From Eubacteriales bacterium (lineage in GTDB: Bacteria; Bacillota; Clostridia; Lachnospirales; Lachnospiraceae): a DNA stretch of 34,149 nucleotides. The notes beneath the pieces were generated by a model, which saw only the letters and a list, made by a program, of their open reading frames with translations, searched no databases and was not told the DNA's origin. Location of the stretch: positions 1-34,149 of the forward strand of contig JAUNHB010000025.1 of assembly GCA_030524125.1 (NCBI GenBank), in the 5' to 3' direction. Below are positions 23,519 to 29,147 of this stretch, piece after piece; positions within the stretch are counted from its first letter, which is position 1, and the number at the start of each line of letters is the position of its first letter. Both the position numbers and the translations under genes were made by a program.

Positions 23519-23532
23519 TTAGTTATTGCTAA
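23519..23532. promoter_or_regulatory. Operator-like dyad in front of the ABC exporter operon
   Basis: TTAGTTATTGCTAA is a TTAG-N6-CTAA dyad that lies between the -10 box and the ribosome site, where a bound repressor would block transcription. Dyads of this size and base composition fit MarR-family operators, but the binding protein is unknown. Confidence 0.4.
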
Positions 23533-23540
23533 TTACCGCC

Positions 23541-23569
23541 AGTATAGCACAGTTTTCTGTTTTGCACAA
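23541..23569 (-). promoter_or_regulatory. Sigma-A-type promoter of the ABC exporter operon
   Basis: Minus-strand TTGTGC (23564-23569) and TATACT (23541-23546) are 17 bases apart. The -35 box lies eight bases beyond the stop codon of the upstream SUFU gene. The predicted start is near 23534, next to the operator-like dyad. Confidence 0.75.
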
Positions 23570-23577
23570 TGCCCGGA

Positions 23578-25269
23578 TCACTTTCGGCGAGACGTCAGGT
23601 TCTCCCAGGAAAGCTCCTCCCGCGTCTCGTCTCCCTGCTCCATCCTCACCCGGAGATAGTCCGGTTCGCCCTCCTGCCCGTAGATCAGATCCACCCGTCC
23701 GTCGAAGCGGAAGATGACGTGGGTCATGAAAAGCGTCCGTCCATCCTCTGTCCTGCAGGCAGGCCATCTTCCGTCCGTCAGCTTGTCGCGGCAGGAGGAC
23801 ACGAAGTCGTAATCCATCCCGGAGAGCGCCGCCTCGTTCATGCAGAAGCCGAACTCCACCTTCCGCCCATGAACTTCCATCGTAAACGTGCAGTACGGAA
23901 GATCCGCCTCCCAGTCCGTGGGCGCGAACAGCGCCTTGATGCGCTCCAGCCCCTGCCGGTCGCAGACGATGCCGCTTACGGCCCTCTGTTTGTCGACGCC
24001 CTCTTCCCCGAGAAGTCCCTCTTGAAGCTTCCGGTCATGCTCGGGATCGATATAGTGGTACTCCATCTCCGGCAGAGAACGCCCCTCCCCGATCTCCCTT
24101 CGGAGCGTCAGAAATTCATAGTCGTCCGGTTCCAGCAAAAGCCCCTTTTCCACCGCCTGAAGCGCTCCGTCTTTGTCCCCGAAATGGCACAGAAGCTTTC
24201 CAAGCTGCAGGTAGCCCCACGCATATTCCGGCTCCTCCTGCACGCCCATCTTCGCGTACCAGAGCGCCTCGTCCAGCCGCCCGCAGTACATCAGAGCGCA
24301 GGAATACCGGTAATACCACGTGCCGCAGCCCGCCGCGTTTTTCTCCGAGGCGGGCATCCACTGGGCCGCCAGATAATAATGCTCGTAATCGTCCAGATTG
24401 TTGCAGATGTAGGAGTACCAAAGGGCGATCTCCAGATCCTCTCTGGCCTCCTCCTCGGTGAAGCGCCCGCTCTCCACGCCGTCGGAGATCACGTTTTCCA
24501 GATACTCAAACATCCGGCCGAAGTACGCCTCCCCGTCCATCTCGTAGGATTCCAGCTTTGCGATATCCGAGGCCCGCAAAAGCGCCTCCCGGCCGACGCC
24601 GTCGTCGCTTCCGTACGTCTTCCCCTCCCCGGCGCACACATTTTTCCGGTTCACATCCAGAGGGATCAGCTCAAGCTCCTCCTCCGCCTGCGAGAACAGC
24701 TCCAGAAGGGCGTCCGTCCCATGCCGGAGCTTGTAGTCCCGCTCCTCCTCATAGAGCGGGATGATCGAATAAAAATTCACCTCGCTCTCGTCCGGCAGGA
24801 TGCAGACCGCCGCCTCCGGCTCAAATCCGCCCGGCGAGAGCAGGAGCACGGACGAAAGCTCCGTGTTTTCCGCCAGAGGGCTCCCCTCCGGCACATTGTC
24901 GACGGTATGGCCCCAGCCCAGCCAGGACTCCTCCTGAAACGGCAGCCGCGCCAGGAATTTCAGCCAGTCCGCCGGCCAGCTCCAGCGCTCCTCCTCGCTC
25001 TCCAGATCCCAGTCCGCCGGCAGAGAGATCACAAGCTCCGCCCGCTCGAGATCGTACTCCGCATACTCCTCCGGCACGTTCATCCGTCCCGCGCCCATGC
25101 CAAGCGTCACCAGCGTGTAAAAGTTCCGCTCCACCGTAGGATTTATGACGTAAATATCCACGTGGAGATCCTCCGACGAAAATTCATGGAGCACGCGGTC
25201 AAAGGCGCCGAAATGTTCCCGTATGTGGCGTTCCAAAATCTGAAGTTCCTTCTCCGAATACCGTTTCAT
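23578..25269 (-). CDS. Suppressor-of-Fused (SUFU) domain protein with TPR-like repeats
   Basis: In this 563-residue protein the N-terminal part (about 1-185) matches the bacterial SUFU family: HVDIYVINPTVERNFYTLVT, GMGAGRMNVP, AELVISLPADWDL, WPADWLKFLARLPF and WLGWGHTVDN, ending YSIIPLYEEER and ALLELF. A helical middle section (about 260-400) has TPR-like units, such as RYSCALMYCGRLDEALWYAKMGV and GYLQLGKLLCHFGDKDGALQAV. The last 150 residues I cannot assign. No signal peptide or membrane segment is present. Bacterial SUFU proteins have been proposed as immunity proteins of polymorphic toxins, but no toxin is adjacent. ATG 25267-25269 follows AAAGGA, 18 bases after the ABC-F gene, suggesting cotranscription. 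Confidence 0.85.
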   Translation of the reverse strand: MKRYSEKELQILERHIREHFGAFDRVLHEFSSEDLHVDIYVINPTVERNFYTLVTLGMGAGRMNVPEEYAEYDLERAELVISLPADWDLESEEERWSWPADWLKFLARLPFQEESWLGWGHTVDNVPEGSPLAENTELSSVLLLSPGGFEPEAAVCILPDESEVNFYSIIPLYEEERDYKLRHGTDALLELFSQAEEELELIPLDVNRKNVCAGEGKTYGSDDGVGREALLRASDIAKLESYEMDGEAYFGRMFEYLENVISDGVESGRFTEEEAREDLEIALWYSYICNNLDDYEHYYLAAQWMPASEKNAAGCGTWYYRYSCALMYCGRLDEALWYAKMGVQEEPEYAWGYLQLGKLLCHFGDKDGALQAVEKGLLLEPDDYEFLTLRREIGEGRSLPEMEYHYIDPEHDRKLQEGLLGEEGVDKQRAVSGIVCDRQGLERIKALFAPTDWEADLPYCTFTMEVHGRKVEFGFCMNEAALSGMDYDFVSSCRDKLTDGRWPACRTEDGRTLFMTHVIFRFDGRVDLIYGQEGEPDYLRVRMEQGDETREELSWENLTSRRK

Positions 25270-25287
25270 TCTCTGTATTCCTTTCTT

Positions 25288-26841
25288 TTACACCTTTGTC
25301 GTCCATTTGCTGCAGTCCCACACCTGCGTGGCCAGGCCCTCGTAAAACTCCGGCTCGTGGCACACCATGAGGATGCTTCCCCGGTACGCCTGGAGCGCCC
25401 TCTTGAGCTCCGTCTTCGCGTCCGCATCCAGATGGTTTGTAGGCTCGTCCAGCACCAGCAGGTTGCTCTCCCGGTTGATCAGCTTGCAGAGCCTGAGCTT
25501 CGCCTGCTCGCCTCCGCTGAGCACCTTCACCCGGCTCTCGATATGACGGGTGGTGAGGCCGCATTTGGCCAGCGCCGAGCGGGCCTCGTACTGGGTGAAA
25601 GCCGGAAACTCCTTCCACAGCTCCTCGAGACAGGTCGTCTCCACATTCCGGTCCATCTCCTGCTCAAAATATCCGATCTCCAGATAATCTCCCAGCTCCA
25701 CACGGCCCTCCAGCACCGGGATCAGTCCGAGGATACTTTTTAAGAGCGTCGTCTTTCCGATGCCGTTGGCTCCGGTCAGCACCAGCTTCTCTCCCCGCTC
25801 CATCTCCCGGTCGATGGGCGCGGACAGCGGCTCGTCGTAGCCGATCACAAGCCCCTCCGTCCGGAACAGATACCGTCCGGGAACGCGCGCCTCCTTAAAA
25901 TGGAACTCCGGCTTCGGCTTCTCGGACGCCAGCTCGATCACGTCCATCTTGTCCAGCTTTTTCTGGCGGGACATGGCCATATTTCTCGTGGACACCCGCG
26001 CCTTGTTCCGCGCCACGAAGTCCTTGAGCTGGGCGATCTCCTTCTGCTGCCGGTTGTAGGCCGCCTCCAGCTGGGCCTTTTTGACCGCGTAGACCTCCTG
26101 AAATTTATCGTAGTCCCCCACGTACCGGTTCAGCTGCAGGCTGTCCATATGGTAGATCAGGTTCACCACGCTGTTCAGAAACGGGATGTCGTGGGAGATC
26201 AGGATGAACGCGTTCTCATACTCGTTAAGGTAGCGCTTCAGCCACTCGATGTGCTCCGCGTCCAGATAATTGGTCGGCTCGTCCAGAAGCAGGATGTCCG
26301 GCTTCTCCAGCAGCAGCTTTCCCAACAGCACCTTCGTCCGCTGTCCGCCGGAAAGCTCGGTCACGTCCCGGTCGAGGCCGATGTCCGCAAGCCCCAGCGC
26401 CCGGCCGACCTCCTCCACCTTCGCGTCGATCATGTAGAAATCGTGGGCCGACAAAAGCTCCTGGATCACGCCCGTCTCTTCCATATAGAAGGCCATCTCC
26501 TCCTCCGTCGCCCCGGCCATCCGGTCGTACATCCCGTTCATCTGCTCTTCCAGCTCAAACAGAAATCCGAAAGCCGACGCCAGCGTCTCCCGCACGGTCA
26601 TTCCCTTTTTCAGCTCCGTGTGCTGGTCCAGATACCCGGCCCTCACATTTTTCGCCCACTCGATCTTCCCCTCGTCCGGCTGCAGCTTCCCGGTGATGAT
26701 GCTCATAAAGGTGGATTTTCCTTCTCCGTTGGCCCCCACCAGACCGATGTGCTCTCCCTTCAGCAGCCGGAAGGACACGTCCTGAAAGACCGCCCGGTCG
26801 CCGAACCCGTGACTCAGATGTTCCACATTTAAAATACTCAT
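25288..26841 (-). CDS. ABC-F family ATPase (translation factor type)
   Basis: The 517-residue protein contains two ABC cassettes and no membrane helices. Cassette 1 has GANGEGKST, LSGGQRTK and DILLLDEPTNYLD. Cassette 2 has GANGIGKTT, LSGGEQAKLRL and NLLVLDEPTNHLD. Between them lies the charged inter-domain linker (about 245-300, KKAQLEAAYNRQQKEIAQLKDF), the P-site tRNA interaction motif of the family. ABC-F proteins act on the ribosome; some relieve antibiotic-stalled ribosomes, others tune normal translation. The simple layout, without a C-terminal extension, resembles the Bacillus YkpA/YbiT housekeeping group more than resistance types, but I cannot separate them by eye. ATG 26839-26841 follows GAGAGGA. 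Confidence 0.9.
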   Translation of the reverse strand: MSILNVEHLSHGFGDRAVFQDVSFRLLKGEHIGLVGANGEGKSTFMSIITGKLQPDEGKIEWAKNVRAGYLDQHTELKKGMTVRETLASAFGFLFELEEQMNGMYDRMAGATEEEMAFYMEETGVIQELLSAHDFYMIDAKVEEVGRALGLADIGLDRDVTELSGGQRTKVLLGKLLLEKPDILLLDEPTNYLDAEHIEWLKRYLNEYENAFILISHDIPFLNSVVNLIYHMDSLQLNRYVGDYDKFQEVYAVKKAQLEAAYNRQQKEIAQLKDFVARNKARVSTRNMAMSRQKKLDKMDVIELASEKPKPEFHFKEARVPGRYLFRTEGLVIGYDEPLSAPIDREMERGEKLVLTGANGIGKTTLLKSILGLIPVLEGRVELGDYLEIGYFEQEMDRNVETTCLEELWKEFPAFTQYEARSALAKCGLTTRHIESRVKVLSGGEQAKLRLCKLINRESNLLVLDEPTNHLDADAKTELKRALQAYRGSILMVCHEPEFYEGLATQVWDCSKWTTKV

Positions 26842-26900
26842 AAAATCCTCTCAAACCTACTGTGATCAGAGCAGAAGACGTAAGTCCTCTCCTCTCTAGC

Positions 26901-26909
26901 AGTCTACCA
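26901..26909 (-). promoter_or_regulatory. Possible extended -10 promoter for the ABC-F gene
   Basis: Minus-strand TGGTAGACT fits a TGn-TAnnnT extended -10 box, about 60 bases before the ABC-F start. I find no convincing -35 at the right distance. Confidence 0.3.
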
Positions 26910-26943
26910 TACTTTGAGGGAAAGAGATAGTCCTACTTTGTTG

Positions 26944-27059
26944 CAACAGTTCAGCCATCCGGAAGCAAAAGGGCAAAATCGTGCCCGCACGAATTTTGAT
27001 CTGCTGCTTTCGGCTGAGGGAGGGTGTCAGCGCGGCTTTGCGAATGGCGCAGGCTGAAC
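26944..27059 (+). repeat. Palindromic repeat copy D, uninterrupted form
   Basis: A 116-bp element lies between cptN and the ABC-F gene. The left end is ACAGTTCAGCC (26946-26956) and the right end GGCTGAAC (27052-27059). Internal landmarks shared with copy A (its minus strand) are CAAAATCGTGC, GCACGAATT, CGGCTGAGGGAG, GTCAGCGCGGCT and GAATGGCGCAGG. It represents the form without the inner insertion. The rest of the 26842-27122 gap holds only the possible ABC-F promoter/leader and the terminator after cptN. Confidence 0.7.
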
Positions 27060-27074
27060 GTCGGGGATCCGGAG

Positions 27075-27121
27075 AAAATTTCATGGGCAGACACAACGTT
27101 TACACGTCTCGCCCGCCCATG
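27075..27121 (-). terminator. Probable terminator after cptN
   Basis: CATGGGC (27082-27088) and GCCCATG (27115-27121) form a perfect seven-pair stem just after the cptN stop, with further AGAC/GTCT pairing inside. The following minus-strand tract is AAATTTTC, so the U-run is weak. Confidence 0.5.
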
Positions 27122-27122
27122 C

Positions 27123-27611
27123 TTAGTTTTGTTTCAAATGCCGCTCAAGCACATCGTAAATTTTAAATACATCCGGAAAAATCACCTTCGAGCCACGTTT
27201 GGCCAGCGCCAGAACCTCGCGGGCATGTTTTTCCACATCCGCAGCCACCCTCCCATCAATTCGGACAGGCCGCCTGTTTCTGTCTATATAAGCCGTGAGA
27301 TAGTTTTCTGTAGCCGGGCACATATTTTGGATCAGAAAAGCTGTATTTCTGCCAAGAACCACGCCGAAACGAATCGTGTTGCAACGCCCATATTTTAATA
27401 TTTTTCCCTGTTCAATCCGTTTATACTTTTCATATTTTGATGAGATTGGCACAATCCAATAAATCTCAGGCGTTTTAGTATCTCGAAACGCAAAAAAGCA
27501 AGGGCGGTTATGCGGTGCACCTTCCACCACTTCTTTGTTCTTCATAAGCCTGTCGTCCGGAAAGTCAAGATAATACTGATCAGACAAAAAATACAATTGT
27601 GCAGACGGCAT
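27123..27611 (-). CDS. cptN: Type III toxin-antitoxin endoribonuclease, CptN/ToxN-like
   Basis: The 162-residue protein resembles the ToxN/AbiQ superfamily, best fitting CptIN-family toxins. These cleave cellular RNA and also process their own repeat RNA antitoxin, which then traps them. Visible family-like segments are YYLDFPDDRLMKNKE (13-27), RPCFFAF (36-42), the core strand YWIVPISSK (51-59), where S57/S58 and K59 are candidate catalytic residues, TIRFGVVLGRNTAFLIQNM (79-97) and VIFPDVFKIYDVLERHL near the end. ATG 27609-27611 has AGGAGG seven bases upstream. The gene is strikingly AT-rich beside its neighbours (27421-27480 has 18 G+C of 60), which suggests horizontal gain. The repeat RNA, attenuator and promoter upstream make the call strong; the exact subfamily is recalled, not searched. 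Confidence 0.85.
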   Translation of the reverse strand: MPSAQLYFLSDQYYLDFPDDRLMKNKEVVEGAPHNRPCFFAFRDTKTPEIYWIVPISSKYEKYKRIEQGKILKYGRCNTIRFGVVLGRNTAFLIQNMCPATENYLTAYIDRNRRPVRIDGRVAADVEKHAREVLALAKRGSKVIFPDVFKIYDVLERHLKQN

Positions 27612-27630
27612 AACATAACCTCCTCCCTGT

Positions 27631-27664
27631 AAAAGTAACGCCCTGCCTTTCGACAGAGCGTTAC
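27631..27664 (-). terminator. Attenuator-type terminator between antitoxin RNA and toxin gene
   Basis: Minus-strand GTAACGC-TCTG, a short loop (about CGAAAG) and CAGG-GCGTTAC form an 11-12 pair stem including one G-U pair, followed by TTTTA. It lies between the repeats and the toxin ribosome site, where type III systems place a leaky terminator that sets a high RNA-to-toxin ratio. Confidence 0.85.
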
Positions 27665-27670
27665 AAACAT

Positions 27671-27718
27671 TTTAATCCCGGCCATTTATAAGCCGCATAT
27701 CGGGGAGCGGACAATATT
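27671..27718 (-). repeat. Antitoxin repeat unit 2
   Basis: The second 48-nt unit starts AATATTGTCCGCTCCCCGAT on the minus strand. It is 40/48 identical to unit 1 and directly adjacent to it. Confidence 0.85.
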
Positions 27719-27766
27719 TGCAGTCCTGACCATTTATAAGCCGCATATCAGGAAGCGAACAATATT
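27719..27766 (-). repeat. Antitoxin repeat unit 1
   Basis: The first 48-nt unit starts AATATTGTTCGCTTCCTGAT on the minus strand. The shared central block is ATGCGGCTTATAAATGG, identical in both units. Confidence 0.85.
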
Positions 27767-27794
27767 TTGCGTGGGAAACTTCCCATCTGCTATT

Positions 27795-27823
27795 ATTATA
27801 CATATGCCCGCTCTTTATGTCAA
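27795..27823 (-). promoter_or_regulatory. Perfect consensus promoter of the type III toxin-antitoxin operon
   Basis: Minus-strand TTGACA (27818-27823) and TATAAT (27795-27800) are both perfect and 17 bases apart. Such a strong promoter fits the need for excess antitoxin RNA. It begins 28 bases after the end of the upstream transglutaminase-like gene. Confidence 0.93.
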
Positions 27824-27851
27824 TGCCGCAAAAACTAAGATTCTCTCCCCG

Positions 27852-29054
27852 TCACGGGATCTCCGGATACAGCGACCGGTCGTACTCGTGGGTTCCTTTG
27901 TGGGTGTCGGAGTAGGCCATGAGCTCCGCGTCCGTCAGGTAGAAGAAGGTGGCCCCGTCCTTTCTCCGGGTCGTGTCGAAATGATGCCAGCCCTCCCCGA
28001 TGTCGATCAGGTTCCAGTAGTGCAGCGTGTTGGTGGGGATCTTGTGGATGTCCATGTTGGTAATGCCCGCTCTGGTCAGCAGGCATTTGGACGCCATGGC
28101 ATAGACGTAGCAGTCGCCCCTGCGCCTGACCAGCCCGTCGTAGGCCGCCTGCACCCAGTTGTCCTTATTGGAGCCGTCCACATATGCGATCTGGCTGTGC
28201 GCCCAGTTGTAGATCGCCTGCGCCACCTGATACTGGCTCATGTCGGCGGTCGTGATCTGCGCGAGGATCTTGTCCGCGGCCGCGTTGACCGTCTCCTCCG
28301 TCACGCCGGAGGAGGTGGGGCCGATCACATGCAGCACCGTGGATACCTCCGCCGTGTTGCCAGACCGGTCGGAGGCCTGATAGACGATCGCATAGTCTCC
28401 CGGCGTGTTCGGATCCACGCCGTCCCTGATCACCGTGAGCGTCGGATCCGGATCGCAGTCGTCGCTGACCGTCACGCCGTTTTTGTAAGATACGCTTTCT
28501 CCCGCCGTCACGGTCAGCTCTCTGACGCCCTCGATCACCGGCGGCTCGACGTCCTCCAGCACCGTAAGCTCCGCCTGCGCCGCCGTCACGTTTCCGCCCT
28601 GATCGACGGCCCGCAGCTCCACGGTCTGCCTGCCCGTCTTCGTCATGTCCGGCTGCGCGGCCAGCTCCACGGTCACCTCCGTGGCGTCCTCCACAGACTC
28701 CACGAAGTCCTCCGCCTCCACCGTTTCAAAGGTGTATGCCTCCACGTCCCGGACGGCGAGCGCCGGGGCCGTCGTGTCCGTCACATGGAGCACCGAATGG
28801 TATTTGCTGTGGCCGATCTCAAGAATCACATCGTAGTCGGCGATCCGGTTCATATCCATCGTCTCCTCCAGCCCCTTCAGCGCCGTGACGCCTTCAAAAT
28901 CCCGGTCCAGAAAATCTCCCGCCGCAGGGACCGGGCTTCCGGCCTCCACCGTCAGTTCCTCCGCCACCCGCGGCAGGCAGGCGTACCCGTAGATTCCGGC
29001 CGCTGCCGCGGCGGCGACGGCCACCGCCAGCGCTCCTGTAAGTTTCTTTTTCAT
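27852..29054 (-). CDS. Secreted/anchored transglutaminase-like protein with Ig-like domains
   Basis: A 400-residue protein with a basic N-terminus and one membrane/signal segment (about 4-24). The region from about 30 to 245 holds Ig-like, HYR/DUF5011-type repeats: the TDTTAPALAV, EDVEPPVIEG and YQASDRSGNTAEV segments mark their edges. The C-terminal domain is a transglutaminase-like/cysteine-protease fold with a full triad: C315 in RRGDCYVYA, H345 in LHYWNLI and D360 in HHFDTT. Such surface proteins crosslink or cleave peptides in the wall, but the substrate is unknown. ATG 29052-29054 has GGAGG six bases upstream; an upstream in-frame GTG would place the ribosome site within the gene. It is the last gene of the surface operon, 93 bases after asnB, with a GC-rich hairpin between. 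Confidence 0.85.
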   Translation of the reverse strand: MKKKLTGALAVAVAAAAAAGIYGYACLPRVAEELTVEAGSPVPAAGDFLDRDFEGVTALKGLEETMDMNRIADYDVILEIGHSKYHSVLHVTDTTAPALAVRDVEAYTFETVEAEDFVESVEDATEVTVELAAQPDMTKTGRQTVELRAVDQGGNVTAAQAELTVLEDVEPPVIEGVRELTVTAGESVSYKNGVTVSDDCDPDPTLTVIRDGVDPNTPGDYAIVYQASDRSGNTAEVSTVLHVIGPTSSGVTEETVNAAADKILAQITTADMSQYQVAQAIYNWAHSQIAYVDGSNKDNWVQAAYDGLVRRRGDCYVYAMASKCLLTRAGITNMDIHKIPTNTLHYWNLIDIGEGWHHFDTTRRKDGATFFYLTDAELMAYSDTHKGTHEYDRSLYPEIP

Positions 29055-29084
29055 AACCTTCCTCCTTCTCACATCCGCTCCGGC

Positions 29085-29123
29085 CCGCAGGGCGGCTTTC
29101 CACGCCGCGCGGCGGCCCTGCGG
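29085..29123. other. GC-rich hairpin between asnB and the transglutaminase gene
   Basis: CCGCAGGGC (29085-29093) and GCCCTGCGG (29115-29123) form a perfect nine-pair stem, and CGCCGCGCGGCG inside is itself palindromic. There is no T-run, so it may stabilise or process mRNA rather than terminate it. Confidence 0.45.
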
Positions 29124-29147
29124 ACGGGGCTGCTCCCGCCTCCGCCG

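Larger units (their letters stand above)
27631..27788 (-). ncRNA. cptI: Type III antitoxin RNA precursor (CptI-like)
   Basis: The predicted transcript runs from about 27788 to the attenuator and contains two tandem 48-nt repeats. In each unit, bases 9-12 can pair with 23-26 (CGC/GCG core) and bases 15-18 in that loop can pair with 39-42 (CCTG/CAGG or CCCG/CGGG), which is an H-type pseudoknot. The U17-A40 pair of unit 1 becomes C17-G40 in unit 2, and U9-G26 becomes C9-G26, so pairing is preserved. Known CptI antitoxins use about two pseudoknot repeats of about 45 nt, cut out by the toxin. The start is predicted from the promoter, the end from the terminator. Confidence 0.8.

Noticed and set aside
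26896-27096. Small minus-strand frame over repeat copy D
   Set aside because: Its sequence is a translation of the repeat and it has no homology-like features.
27650-27670. A third, partial antitoxin repeat after unit 2
   Set aside because: Only loose similarity (AAATGTTTGT then CGCT) can be seen, and these bases belong largely to the terminator stem.
27671-27766. The two 48-nt tandem repeats as a short CRISPR array
   Set aside because: The units are directly adjacent with no unique spacers, fold as pseudoknots, and sit between a promoter and a ToxN-like gene.
27824-27851. Terminator after the transglutaminase-like gene
   Set aside because: A CCCG/CGGG mini-stem overlaps the stop codon and a short TTTTT follows, but the stem is too short and imperfect to call.
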